Assembly: GCA_963752225.1 (NCBI GenBank)
Contig: CAVVXS010000014.1
Coordinates: 1-64,000 of the forward strand
Reading direction: 5' to 3'
DNA length: 64,000 nt
DNA from: JBBROS01 sp963752225
GTDB taxonomy: Bacteria > Pseudomonadota > Alphaproteobacteria > Acetobacterales > Acetobacteraceae
The notes beneath the pieces were generated by a model. That model worked only from the letters and a program-made list of their open reading frames with translations. It did no database searches and was not told the origin of the DNA. A program made the translations under genes and the position numbers. Positions 41,181 through 49,945 of this stretch are shown here, piece after piece (positions within the stretch are counted from its first letter, which is position 1; every line of letters begins with the position of its first letter).

Positions 41181-42721
41181 CTCAGCACGTTCTGCCGCCC
41201 GACCTGCCGGACGCCGCGGCGGCCTATGTCGGCTCGATGCCGGAAGGCCGGGTCGAGCTGTTCGCCCTCAGCCCGCTGGACCGCACCGGGGTTGCCTGCT
41301 GGAACGCGATCTTCCTCAACCAGGACGGCACCCGCTGGCATGGGGTTGCGCCGCACGGCGTCGGCTACGGGGTGGATGACGCGTCGGCGATCATCGGCAC
41401 CACCGGCGAGCTGGCCGAAGCCGTGCACTCCGCGGTCGAGATCCATCGGAGCGAGCGCCGGACCGCAACCTACGCGGCGTTGCGGGCGCAGGTCGGCGCA
41501 CGGCACGTGGCCGATCCCTTGGCCCTCTGTTTGCCGGCCGGCAGCGCGGTCGACCATGACACCGCCCTCGAATGGGTGCCGGCTCGCCGCTGGCCTTCGG
41601 GCGAGACGGTGTGGATGCCCATCGACATCGCCGCCTGCTCGGTCGGCGACCTTTCGCCCGGCTACGTGCCGTTCACGACGCCCATCACCAACGGCCTCGG
41701 CGCCGGCCCGACGCTGGACTTCGCGATCGGCCACGGCCTGTGCGAGCTGCTGCAGCGCGACGGCAACGGGCTGGGCTTCCGCGCCATGGACCGCGGCATC
41801 GCGCTCGATTTCGCTGGCCCCGGGGGCGACGGCCCGGCCGATCCGCGCACCCGCGCGCTGCTGGACAAGCTGCGCGGCCTCGGCATCGACGTGATCCCGA
41901 AATTCGCCAGCACCGAATTCGGCACCGCCAACGTGTACTGCGTCGGCGCCGAGCGGGACGGGGTGGACGCGGCGTTCCCGATCCAGGTCACCGCCTGCGG
42001 CGAGGCGGCGTCGCTCGACCGCGAGCACGCCCTGCGCAAGGCGGTGTTCGAGTTCGCCGCCGCCCGCATGCGCAAGGTGTTCAGCCACGCGCCGCTCGCG
42101 GCCATCCAGCACGTGGCCCCGCCGGGCTACCTCGACCGGTTCCGCGGCTACCACACGCTCGACGGGGAGGAGAGCCGGTCGCTGCGTGAGATGGTCGGCT
42201 GGCTCGGCTTCGACCAGGCCACGATGAAGGCCATGCTGGCCGACACGGTGCTGAGCCGCCGCAGCAGCCAGCGGTTCGACGCGCTCCCCACCTGGGATGG
42301 CCCGCTGGCCGGCACCGGCCTCGTCGAGGAGCTGGCCCGGCGCTTCGCGGCCCAAGGGATGGAGATCCTCTACTTCGACTGGTCGCCGGCGCATGCGCCC
42401 GGCGTGCACGTGGTCAAGGCCTTCGTGCCGGGCCTCGAGGTCGAGACCATGAGCTATCACCGCATCGGCGCCCGCGGCGTGCGCAAGCTGCTGGAACGCG
42501 GCAGTCCGCTGGTCGGGCTTGGCGAGCCGCCGCCGGGTGCCGCCCCGGTGCGCTTGCCGGCGAACGAGGCGGCGACCTTCGCCAGAACGCCGTGGCTGGA
42601 CGTGGCCGAGGTGGACCGCATCGTCGGCCGGCTTTACCCGCTCTACCGGGAGCCCGAGGTGCACAGCGCGCCGATCAGCATGGAACAGCGCGCCTCCTCC
42701 AGAACGACGCAAGCGGCATGA
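41177..42721 (+). CDS. YcaO-domain protein
   Basis: A 514-residue YcaO-family protein. YcaO enzymes use ATP to activate peptide amides, forming azolines, thioamides or amidines. Visible motifs are the ATP/Mg-binding ITNGLGAGPTLDFAIGHGLC (170-189), the ELLQRDG stretch with E190, R194 and D195, and AFPIQVTACGEAASLDREHA later. The C-terminal 150 residues contain VHVVKAFVPGLEVETMSYHR, common in YcaO proteins. No E1-like or dehydrogenase RiPP partner and no precursor-peptide gene fits in the operon, so the substrate may be a non-ribosomal amide or a protein. It overlaps both neighbours by 4 bp. Confidence 0.88.
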   Translation: MTQHVLPPDLPDAAAAYVGSMPEGRVELFALSPLDRTGVACWNAIFLNQDGTRWHGVAPHGVGYGVDDASAIIGTTGELAEAVHSAVEIHRSERRTATYAALRAQVGARHVADPLALCLPAGSAVDHDTALEWVPARRWPSGETVWMPIDIAACSVGDLSPGYVPFTTPITNGLGAGPTLDFAIGHGLCELLQRDGNGLGFRAMDRGIALDFAGPGGDGPADPRTRALLDKLRGLGIDVIPKFASTEFGTANVYCVGAERDGVDAAFPIQVTACGEAASLDREHALRKAVFEFAAARMRKVFSHAPLAAIQHVAPPGYLDRFRGYHTLDGEESRSLREMVGWLGFDQATMKAMLADTVLSRRSSQRFDALPTWDGPLAGTGLVEELARRFAAQGMEILYFDWSPAHAPGVHVVKAFVPGLEVETMSYHRIGARGVRKLLERGSPLVGLGEPPPGAAPVRLPANEAATFARTPWLDVAEVDRIVGRLYPLYREPEVHSAPISMEQRASSRTTQAA

Positions 42722-43551
42722 CGCTCCGCTTCGCCTTCAACACCAACGGAGCCGCGAACCACCGGCTGGACGACGCGCTCGAGCTGATCGCCGACGCCGG
42801 CTTCGACGGCGTCGCGCTCACGCTCGACATCCACCACCTCGACCCGTTCGGCCCCGATTTCCCGGCCGAGCGGCGCCGCGTGGCGGCCCGGCTGCGCCAA
42901 CTGGGCCTGGGCTGCGTGGTGGAAACCGGCGCTCGCTTCCTGCTTGACCCGCGCGCCAAGCACGAGCCGACCCTGGTCACGGCCGACGAAGCGGGCCGTG
43001 CCCGGCGGATCGAGTTCCTGACCCGCGCTTTGGAGGTTGCGGCCGAGACCGGGGCCGACGCCATGTCGTTCTGGGCCGGCGTGCCCAAGCCCGGGGTGGA
43101 CCCCCGGGCCGCGCTTGACTGGCTCCGCGCCGGGGCCGAGCAGGTCGCCCGCACCGCCGAACGGCTCGGCACGGTCGCCGCGCTGGAGCCGGAGCCGGGC
43201 ATGCTGATCGAGACCGCCCACGACTGGGCGGCGCTGGCCATTCCGGGTTTGAAACTGGCGCTCGACACCGGCCACTGCCTCGTCACCGGCGAGTCCGATC
43301 CGGCCGAGGCGGTGCGCCGGTTCGCGGCCGACCTCGGCACCGTCGCCATCGAGGACATGAAGCGCGGCGTGCACATCCACCTGCCGTTCGGAGAGGGCGA
43401 CATGGACATCCCTGCGATCTTGCGCGCGCTGGACGAGATCGGCTTCGACAAGCTCGTTTGCGTCGAGCTCAGCCGCGAAAGTCACCGCGCCGACAGCATG
43501 ATCCCGGCCAGCTTGCGCACGCTGCGCGAGCACGCGATGGCGGCCGCCTGA
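42718..43551 (+). CDS. Xylose-isomerase-like TIM-barrel protein
   Basis: A 277-residue AP-endonuclease-2/sugar isomerase fold protein (IolE/IolI/EboE-like). It begins LRFAFNTNGAANHRLDDALE and shows ADAGFDGVALTLDIHHLDPF. The metal-binding acids appear in VAALEPEPGMLIET, LKLALDTGHCLVTGES and TVAIEDMKRGVHIHLPFGEG, with a final CVELSRESHRADS. This set is typical of divalent-metal epimerases/isomerases and of inosose isomerase IolI. With a MocA dehydrogenase two genes upstream, it could epimerise an inosose. It overlaps the YcaO gene by 4 bp and the GT4 gene by 1 bp (TGATG). Confidence 0.85.
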   Translation: MTLRFAFNTNGAANHRLDDALELIADAGFDGVALTLDIHHLDPFGPDFPAERRRVAARLRQLGLGCVVETGARFLLDPRAKHEPTLVTADEAGRARRIEFLTRALEVAAETGADAMSFWAGVPKPGVDPRAALDWLRAGAEQVARTAERLGTVAALEPEPGMLIETAHDWAALAIPGLKLALDTGHCLVTGESDPAEAVRRFAADLGTVAIEDMKRGVHIHLPFGEGDMDIPAILRALDEIGFDKLVCVELSRESHRADSMIPASLRTLREHAMAAA

Positions 43552-44762
43552 TGCGCATCTGCTTCGTATCGCGCCGGTTCTTCCCGACCATCTCCGGCAT
43601 GAGCGTCTACGCGCTCAATCTGCTGCGCGAGCTGGTCGGCGCCGGGCACGACGTGACCATGATCAGCCAGTTCCGCGGCGACGCGTTCGGCAAGCGCGTC
43701 TATGGCGGCGGCCCGCCGCCCCTGGTGCCCGGCGTCAAGGTGATCGGCATCGAGCAGCTCGGCGAGCAGGACGGCGGCGACTTCGAGCGCGACGTCGACG
43801 CGATCGTGGCCGCCATCGTGCAGGAACACGCGCGCGAGCCGTTCGACGTGCTGCACGCCCAGTACGGCTATCCGTGCGGCTGGGCGGCGCTGCTGGCGTC
43901 GCAGCAAATCGGCGTGCCCAACGTCGTCAGCATCCAGGGCGGCGACGGCCATTGGGTCGGCAGCTGCTGCGAAACGCATCGGCTGGCGATGATCCGGGTG
44001 CTGGATCACGCCAACGCCGTGCTGATCGGCTGCGACAGCTTCCGCGACGAGGTGGTGGACCGGCTCGGCACCGACCCGGCGCGCTTCACGATCGTGCCCG
44101 GCGCCGTCGACACCGCCCGGTTCACGCCGCCGCCGGCGCCTGCGGACGGGCGGACGATGCTGTATCACGGCCGGGTCGACGCGCGGAAAGGCGTGCTCGA
44201 CCTGCTCGATGCCTGCCACCAGCTGCGCGAGGGCGGCGACGCGTTCCGCCTGCTGATCTCCGGCATCGGTCCGACCTTCGACGAGACCGCCGCCGAGATC
44301 GAGCGGCTCGGTCTCGGCAACGACGTCGAGATGACCGGCTACATCGATTACGAGGACGTGCCGACGATCTATCGCCGGGCGTCGATCTTTGCGTCGCCGA
44401 CCTACGCCGAGGGCTTCAGCAACACGATCCTCGAGGCGATGGCGAGCCGGATGGCGGTGGTGTCGTGCCGCTCGGTCGGCGTCGTGGACTGCATCCGCGA
44501 CGGCGAGAACGGGCTGCTGACCGAACCCGGCGACCGCGCCGGGCTCGCCGCGGCACTGCGGCGCGTGTTGCGCGACGGAGCGTTGCGGACCCGGCTGGCG
44601 GACGCGGCGCTCGACGAGTGCCGGACCGTGTATTCGTGGCAAAAGGTGGGGCGGCAAATCATGGACGTCTATGCCGCGATCGCCGGCCAGTCGCCGCATG
44701 CCGTCGACCCGGCGTTGCCGATCGAGGCGTGCCGGTTCCGCGCCGATCCGCATCTGCTTTGA
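43551..44762 (+). CDS. GT4 family glycosyltransferase, MshA-like architecture
   Basis: A 403-residue GT-B glycosyltransferase. The N-terminal acceptor domain starts RICFVSRRFFPTISGMSVYA; the GDGHWVGSCCETHRL region is Cys-rich. The donor domain shows MLYHGRVDARKGVLDLLDA, LLISGIGPTFDETAAE and the EX7E motif in YAEGFSNTILEAMASR. In mycothiol synthesis a GT4 enzyme (MshA) links GlcNAc to inositol-3-phosphate, and a PIG-L enzyme (MshB) then deacetylates it. The PIG-L gene follows immediately (0 bp), and ino1 is in the same operon, so an analogous step is plausible. No MshC-like ligase is visible. Confidence 0.88.
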   Translation: MRICFVSRRFFPTISGMSVYALNLLRELVGAGHDVTMISQFRGDAFGKRVYGGGPPPLVPGVKVIGIEQLGEQDGGDFERDVDAIVAAIVQEHAREPFDVLHAQYGYPCGWAALLASQQIGVPNVVSIQGGDGHWVGSCCETHRLAMIRVLDHANAVLIGCDSFRDEVVDRLGTDPARFTIVPGAVDTARFTPPPAPADGRTMLYHGRVDARKGVLDLLDACHQLREGGDAFRLLISGIGPTFDETAAEIERLGLGNDVEMTGYIDYEDVPTIYRRASIFASPTYAEGFSNTILEAMASRMAVVSCRSVGVVDCIRDGENGLLTEPGDRAGLAAALRRVLRDGALRTRLADAALDECRTVYSWQKVGRQIMDVYAAIAGQSPHAVDPALPIEACRFRADPHLL

Positions 44763-45524
44763 ATGAGAACGGCGCTGGTGTTGTCGCCGCATCTGGACGA
44801 TGCGGCGTTCTCTTGCGGCGGCACGATGGCGCTGCTGGCCGATGCCGGGTGGCACGTCTGCCTTGCCACCGCGTTCACGCGCAGCATCCATCCGGCGCAG
44901 GGGTTCGCCCTGGCCTGCCAGCTCGACAAGGGTCTTTCCGCCGACGTGGACTACATGGCGCTGCGGCGCGACGAGGACCGCGCGGCGGCGGCGATCCTCG
45001 GCGTGGCCGACCTGCGGTGGCTCGACCTGCCGGAAGCGCCGCACCGGGGCTACGACTCGGCGGCGGCGCTGTTCGGGCCGTTGCGCGAGGATGACGCGGT
45101 CTGGCGCGAGCTGGTGCCGACGATCGCCTCGCTGATCGACGAGTTGCGGCCGGCAGTCGTGTTCGGGCCGCAAGGGCTCGGCAACCACGCCGACCACCGG
45201 CAGATGATCCGGGCCATGACCGCCGCGGCCCCGGACGCGCCATTTGCCTTTTACCGCGATACGCCGTACGCCCTGCGCAACCCTGCTTCCGTTCCGGCCA
45301 TCGCTTGCGATCGGCTCGAACCGGTGATCGTGGGCGTGGCGCGCGGGCTCGAGCGGAAGATTGACGCCGCGTGCGCCTATGCCAGCCAGGTCGGCTTCCA
45401 GTTCGGCGGGGCGGGGGCGGCGGGCGCGGCGCTGCGGCAGTTCGCGGTGGACGAGGGAGCGGGCCAGGCGCTAGGCGAGGCGGCGGAACGGTTCCTGTCC
45501 CGGGTTCCGTTGCTGCAGGACTGA
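44763..45524 (+). CDS. PIG-L family deacetylase
   Basis: A 253-residue zinc-dependent N-deacetylase of the PIG-L/MshB/BshB family. The zinc motif is LSPHLDDAAFSCGG (H10, D12, D13), and the third ligand lies in GNHADHRQM (H142, H145). Family members remove acetyl from GlcNAc-inositol or GlcNAc-malate conjugates. It begins directly after the GT4 stop, in the same operon as inositol-phosphate synthase. No signal peptide is seen, so it is cytosolic like MshB. It is the last gene of the tightly coupled set; 80 bp separate it from the OpgH-like gene. Confidence 0.92.
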   Translation: MRTALVLSPHLDDAAFSCGGTMALLADAGWHVCLATAFTRSIHPAQGFALACQLDKGLSADVDYMALRRDEDRAAAAILGVADLRWLDLPEAPHRGYDSAAALFGPLREDDAVWRELVPTIASLIDELRPAVVFGPQGLGNHADHRQMIRAMTAAAPDAPFAFYRDTPYALRNPASVPAIACDRLEPVIVGVARGLERKIDAACAYASQVGFQFGGAGAAGAALRQFAVDEGAGQALGEAAERFLSRVPLLQD

Positions 45525-45604
45525 CTTGGCCGGGCCATCACGCGGCCATATTTGGAGGTATATTCATTGCCGACCACCTCCCGTTGGAACTGGCTCGTCC
45601 GGCA

Positions 45605-47455
45605 ATGAAAATCGAACACGCTCTTGGCTCTACGCGGCTCTACCCGACGGAGATGTCGTCCGCCGCGCCGCCGCTGCGCGCGCCAACCCGGGTCTGGCCG
45701 CGCCGGTTGTCGTTCTGGGGGCCGATCGCGTCGGCGACGATCCTCGGCACGGCGTTCGGCGCGATCGCCACTGCCGGTGCAACGGGCCCGCTGCGTCCCG
45801 TGCTGCTCGGTCTGCTCGCACTCAACCTGCTGTATATGGCGTTGACCGGGACGCCGGCGGTGATCGGCTACTTCCTGCACGTGCTCCGCCGCAAGCTGCG
45901 CGTCGCGGCGCAACCCTCCGGCCTGTCCCGCACGGCCATCCTGATGCCGGTGCATCGCGAGGACCCGGGCGCGGTGTTCGCCGCCATCGAGGTGATGGCG
46001 CGCGCCATTGCCGAGGCGAAGATCGCCAACGTCGAGCTGTTCGTGCTGTCCGACACGCAGGACGCGGCGATGGCGGAAGCGGAACAAGCCGCGTTCGACC
46101 GGATCGCGAGCCGGTCGGCGGCGACGCCGCGGCTGCATTATCGCCGCCGTCCGAACAATGCCGGGCGCAAGGTCGGCAACCTCGCCGAGTTCTGCGAGCG
46201 CCGCGGCGACGCGTTCGACTACATGGTGGTGCTCGACGCCGACAGCCTGATGGGTCCGTCGGCGATCGCCCGGCTGATCGGCCTGATGGACGCCAACCCC
46301 GGCGCCGGCATCATCCAGACGGTCCCGTACCCGGTCGGCCGTGAAACGCTGTTCGCGCGGCTGCAGCAGTTCTCGGCCCGGCTCTACACGCCGCTGCTGG
46401 TGGAAGGCCTGACCTTTTGGCAGCAATCGGACGGCAATTACTGGGGCCACAATGCGATCATCCGCATCGCCCCGTTCCGCGCCCATTGCACCCTGCCGGT
46501 GCTGCCGGGCCGCGAGCCCTGGGGCGGCGAGATCCTGTGCCACGACGTGGTGGAGGCCGGGCTGATGCGCGGCGCCGGATGGGATGTGTGGGTGCTGCCG
46601 GAGGTGCTCGAAAGCTACGAGGCGGTGCCGGCCAACATGGTCGATTTCGCGGCCCGCGAGCGGCGCTGGTGCCAGGGCAACCTGCAGCATAGCCGCGTGC
46701 TGCCGTTGCCCGGCTTCCGGCCTGTCGGCCGGTTCCACCTGGCCTATGGCGTCGCGCATTACCTCGCCGCTCCCACGGCGTTGCTGTTCCTGCTGCTTGC
46801 GACGGTGGACGCGGCCATGGGCGGCGGTTTCGCGGAGGCGCTGCTGACCCATGGCCCGGCATCGGCCGGGCTGGTCGGGCTTGGCGCGGTCCTGCTTTAT
46901 GCCGGGAAGGCGCTCAGCCTGCTTGCGGTGCTGACCGACCGGGCCGAAGCGCGCCGCTATGGCGGGCGGCTCGCGCTGATCTGCAGCGCCGGCGTCGAGC
47001 AGCTGGCGGCGTGCGTGATCTCGGCGCTGCTGATCGTGTTCTACAGCCGCTACGTGCTCGACCTGCTGCGCGGCCGCACCGTGCGTTGGGAGGCGCAGGC
47101 CCGCGACGATCGTGGCGTGAGCTGGTCCGAAGCTTGGCTGCGGATGCGGACGACGGCGGTGCTCGGCGTGGCCTGGCTTGCCTGTCTGCCGTTCCTGCCG
47201 GTCGCGGTGCAGCCCTGGACGTTGCCGCTGCTGCTCGGGCTGCTCGCGGCATGGCCGATGACGATCTTCTCCAGCCGCACCACGCTCGGTGACCGCTTCC
47301 GCCGCCTGCGCCTGCTGCTGACCCCGGAGGAGACGGCTCCGGCGCCGGTGCTGCGGGCGTATGGGCGAGCGATGCTGACCCCGGCACCCGCGATGCGGCC
47401 GGTGCCGAGCGTGCCGGTGCTGCACCTGGTACCGCAGGCCGGGGACGGCGGCTGA
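45605..47455 (+). CDS. OpgH/MdoH-like membrane glucosyltransferase
   Basis: A 616-residue inner-membrane GT2 enzyme related to OpgH, which makes the beta-1,2 backbone of osmoregulated periplasmic glucans. Two N-terminal helices (about 40-95) precede the catalytic domain: AILMPVHREDPGAVFAAIEV, VVLDADSLMGPSA (DAD 211-213), WGHNAIIRIAPF and RRWCQGNLQHSRVLPL (the Q-x2-RW motif). Four or five helices follow near residues 385-560. The start could also be 45650. Whether it is expressed with the inositol operon is uncertain. opgG is not in the window. It overlaps the DUF4864 gene by one base. Confidence 0.88.
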   Translation: MKIEHALGSTRLYPTEMSSAAPPLRAPTRVWPRRLSFWGPIASATILGTAFGAIATAGATGPLRPVLLGLLALNLLYMALTGTPAVIGYFLHVLRRKLRVAAQPSGLSRTAILMPVHREDPGAVFAAIEVMARAIAEAKIANVELFVLSDTQDAAMAEAEQAAFDRIASRSAATPRLHYRRRPNNAGRKVGNLAEFCERRGDAFDYMVVLDADSLMGPSAIARLIGLMDANPGAGIIQTVPYPVGRETLFARLQQFSARLYTPLLVEGLTFWQQSDGNYWGHNAIIRIAPFRAHCTLPVLPGREPWGGEILCHDVVEAGLMRGAGWDVWVLPEVLESYEAVPANMVDFAARERRWCQGNLQHSRVLPLPGFRPVGRFHLAYGVAHYLAAPTALLFLLLATVDAAMGGGFAEALLTHGPASAGLVGLGAVLLYAGKALSLLAVLTDRAEARRYGGRLALICSAGVEQLAACVISALLIVFYSRYVLDLLRGRTVRWEAQARDDRGVSWSEAWLRMRTTAVLGVAWLACLPFLPVAVQPWTLPLLLGLLAAWPMTIFSSRTTLGDRFRRLRLLLTPEETAPAPVLRAYGRAMLTPAPAMRPVPSVPVLHLVPQAGDGG

Positions 47456-47892
47456 TGCGGGCCGCCGCCGCCCTCCTGCTCTGGCTGGTGCTGGCGGGGG
47501 CAGGGGCGGCGGCGGCGCAAGGCTTGCCGCCCGGGGTGACTGCGGACGACCGCGCAGCGATCCAAAGCGTCATCAACCAGCAATTACGGGCGTTCCAGCA
47601 GGATGACGCGGCTGGCGCCTATGCGTTCGCGGCGCCGTCCATCCAGCGCATGTTCCCCGACCCCGGCATATTCATGGACATGGTCCGGCGCAGCTACGCG
47701 CCGGTTTACCGTCCGAAGCAGGCCGAGTTCAGCGCCTTGGCGGAACGCGATGGCGCTCTGGTACAGGAAGTCGAGCTGGTCGGCCCGGACGGCCATGCGG
47801 TGCTGGCGCTGTACATGATGGAGCGCGGCGCCGACGGGCTCTGGCGCATTTCCGGCTGCTCGCTGGTGCCGAGCACCCGCTTGGGCGTGTGA
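47455..47892 (+). CDS. DUF4864 exported protein
   Basis: A 145-residue periplasmic protein of the DUF4864 family. The signal peptide covers residues 1-21 (MRAAAALLLWLVLAGAGAA). The family core reads DRAAIQSVINQQLRAFQQDD, AAGAYAFAAPSIQRMFPDPG and FMDMVRRSYAPVYRPK, then DGLWRISGCSLVPS. The fold resembles NTF2/SnoaL-like domains. The function is unknown. Its start overlaps the OpgH-like stop (TGATG), so the two are coupled and may act together in glucan biogenesis; a strong hairpin follows. Confidence 0.85.
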   Translation: MRAAAALLLWLVLAGAGAAAAQGLPPGVTADDRAAIQSVINQQLRAFQQDDAAGAYAFAAPSIQRMFPDPGIFMDMVRRSYAPVYRPKQAEFSALAERDGALVQEVELVGPDGHAVLALYMMERGADGLWRISGCSLVPSTRLGV

Positions 47893-47898
47893 ACGCGT

Positions 47899-47940
47899 GC
47901 ACCTGCCGAGCCGATTGGCTCGGGAGGTGCTCTAGGCTAG
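47899..47940 (+). terminator. Hairpin after the opgH-like/DUF4864 pair
   Basis: GCACCT (47899-47904) pairs with AGGTGC (47935-47940), and CCGAGCC inside pairs with GGCTCGG around GATT. No T-run follows. It separates this pair from the beta-helix genes. Confidence 0.6.
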
Positions 47941-48003
47941 GGTCCGCCACCCTTGCCGGCCGACGCCGCGACGCCGGCCCGGCGCCTCTGAGAGGAGCCG
48001 CCC

Positions 48004-48948
48004 ATGCCGATCCGCCCCATCCTGACGTTCGCCGCGCTCGGCGTCGCCGTCGCCGCCGTGGCACATGCCCGCACGCTCGAGGTCGGGCCCGGCAAGGAGT
48101 TCAAGCAGCCATCCGACGCCATCGGCGCCGCCAAGGCGGGGGACGTGGTGCGCATTGCCGAGGGCGAATATTTCGACTGCGCCACCGCCCGCGCCCCGCG
48201 GATGGTGATCGAAGGAGTGGGCGACGCCGCCAAGGTCGTGCTGACGGACAAGGCCTGCTCCGGCAAGGGCATGCTGATCACCACCGGCAACGGCATCACC
48301 GTCCGCAACCTGACGCTCACCCGTGCCCGCGTGCCGGACGGCAACGGCGCCGGTATCCGCAACGAGGCGCCGGACCTGACAGTGGAGGGCGTCCGGTTCG
48401 TCAACAACCAGAACGGCATCCTGTCCACCCCCGCCGAGCCGGGCACGGTCACGATCAAGGACAGCCTGTTCGACCGCAACGGCGGCTGCGTGAACCCCGG
48501 CGGCTGCGCCCATGGCGTATACGTCAACGCGAGCACCCTGCTGCACATCGAGAACACCACCTTCACCGGCACCAAGCAGGGCCACCACATCAAGAGCCGC
48601 GCGCAACGCACCGAGGTGGTCGGGTGCAACATCGCCGACGGTCCGGAGGGCACCGCCTCGTACGAGATCGAGGCGCCGATCGGCGGCAGCCTCGTGGTGC
48701 GCAACTCGACGCTGGAAAAGGGCCCGCAGGCCGAGAACCATAGCGCGGCGATCGTGATCGGCGCCGAGGGCGTGTCGCAGCCGACGCGGGAGATCACGGT
48801 CGAGAACAACACGTTCCGCAACGATGGACCCTGGAACACCCTGTTCGTGCGCAACCTGACCGCGACCGAGGCCATGCTGCGCGGCAACCGGATCACCGGC
48901 AGCGTCAAGCCGCTCGACGGTGACGGCAAGGTCGTTGCGTCGCGGTGA
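48004..48948 (+). CDS. Right-handed beta-helix exported protein (paralog 1)
   Basis: A 314-residue exported protein. Signal peptide residues 1-22 (MPIRPILTFAALGVAVAAV, cleaved after AHA). The mature part begins TLEVGPGKEFKQPSDAIGAA and VVRIAEGEYFDCATARAPRM, the usual start of pectate-lyase-like beta-helices, and continues with repeated rungs such as GITVRNLTLTRARVP, DLTVEGVRFVNNQNGI and HIENTTFTGTKQGHHIKS. Paired cysteines (CATA/DKAC, CVNPGGC) suggest disulfides. No catalytic triad of lyases is obvious. The next gene is a diverged copy. Confidence 0.82.
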   Translation: MPIRPILTFAALGVAVAAVAHARTLEVGPGKEFKQPSDAIGAAKAGDVVRIAEGEYFDCATARAPRMVIEGVGDAAKVVLTDKACSGKGMLITTGNGITVRNLTLTRARVPDGNGAGIRNEAPDLTVEGVRFVNNQNGILSTPAEPGTVTIKDSLFDRNGGCVNPGGCAHGVYVNASTLLHIENTTFTGTKQGHHIKSRAQRTEVVGCNIADGPEGTASYEIEAPIGGSLVVRNSTLEKGPQAENHSAAIVIGAEGVSQPTREITVENNTFRNDGPWNTLFVRNLTATEAMLRGNRITGSVKPLDGDGKVVASR

Positions 48949-49945
48949 AGCGGCACTCCGCGCCGGACTCCTGCTCGCCGGCGTGCTGCCGTCCGTCGTG
49001 CTCGCGAGCCCCGCATGCGGCCGCACCTTGCAGGTCGGCGAGGGGGCGGCGTTCCATTCTCTGACCGAGGCGGTGGCGCAGGCCGCGGCCGGAGACACCA
49101 TCGTGCTGGCGCCGGGCGAGTATTACGAGTGTGCGGCGACGACCGTGCCCGATCTGACGCTGCAGGGCGCCGGGGCGGCGACGGTGCTGACGGATCGGAC
49201 CTGCGCCGGCAAGGCGCTGCTGATCGCGCAAGGCGACCGGCTCACGGTGCGCGACCTGGTGTTGGCGCGGGCTCGGGTGCCGGACATGAACGGCGCCGGC
49301 ATCCGGCTCGAAGGGCAGGGCCTGCTGGTCGAGCGGGTGCGGTTCGAGAACGACCAGGTCGGCGTGCTGGCCGCGGCCGGCGGCTCCGGCTCGGTAACGG
49401 TCCGGGATTGCACGTTCACCGGCGGCGGCGTCGGCGGCGAGCGCCCGGCCTATGCGCTTTGGGTCGGCGGGGTTTCGCGATTGCTGGTCGAAGGGTCGAG
49501 CTTCGCGGACAGCAAAGGCGGCCAGATCAGCAGCGGCGCCGAACGGACCGAGCTCGCCGGCAGCCGCATCGAAACCGGGGCCGAAGGCGGCGCCGGCGCA
49601 GCGGTCGTCGTGTCCGCGGGTGCGCTGCTGATGCGCGACAACGTCGTGGCGGTCGGCCCGGCGCCGCCACCGCGAAACGCCGCCGTGCAGGCGAGCGGGG
49701 CGGCGGCGGAGCTGCGCGGCAACCGGCTGCTGAACACCACCGGCCGGCCGCAAGCGCTGCTGCTGGACTGGACGTCGGCGAGTCCGGTCCTGGACGCCAA
49801 CACCGTCGGACCCGGCGACAGCGTCGTGTCCAGCGAAGGTCTGTGGCACCACCGTGCCAGCGTTGTCGCGCACCGCGTGCTGGGGGACGCGCGCGCCGCG
49901 GCGGGGCGGGCGAAGCGGTTGCTGCAAGGAGTGCTGGGCCGTTGA
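48920..49945 (+). CDS. Right-handed beta-helix exported protein (paralog 2)
   Basis: A 341-residue paralog of the preceding protein. Matching blocks include TLQVGEGAAFHSLTEAVAQA, IVLAPGEYYECAATTVPDLT, VLTDRTCAGKALLIAQGDR and LVLARARVPDMNGAGIRLEG. The signal peptide is residues 13-33 (RAGLLLAGVLPSVVLASPA). The start is a GTG at 48920, overlapping the first paralog by 29 bp. It has lost the CVNPGGC loop and extends further C-terminally with a basic tail. The pair arose by tandem duplication. A TTG-started GH42-like gene overlaps its stop by 4 bp. Confidence 0.78.
   Translation: MTARSLRRGEAALRAGLLLAGVLPSVVLASPACGRTLQVGEGAAFHSLTEAVAQAAAGDTIVLAPGEYYECAATTVPDLTLQGAGAATVLTDRTCAGKALLIAQGDRLTVRDLVLARARVPDMNGAGIRLEGQGLLVERVRFENDQVGVLAAAGGSGSVTVRDCTFTGGGVGGERPAYALWVGGVSRLLVEGSSFADSKGGQISSGAERTELAGSRIETGAEGGAGAAVVVSAGALLMRDNVVAVGPAPPPRNAAVQASGAAAELRGNRLLNTTGRPQALLLDWTSASPVLDANTVGPGDSVVSSEGLWHHRASVVAHRVLGDARAAAGRAKRLLQGVLGR

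Noticed and set aside
41177..42721. A RiPP gene cluster around the YcaO gene
   Set aside because: No room for a precursor peptide between overlapping genes and no cyclodehydratase partner, protease or transporter nearby.
36022..45524. A complete mycothiol pathway
   Set aside because: No MshC cysteine ligase or MshD acetyltransferase is present, and YcaO, MBL and MocA genes are not part of that pathway.
45377..47425. A 682-codon minus-strand frame opposite the OpgH-like gene
   Set aside because: Shadow of the membrane glycosyltransferase; rich in His, Arg and Gln without any motif.
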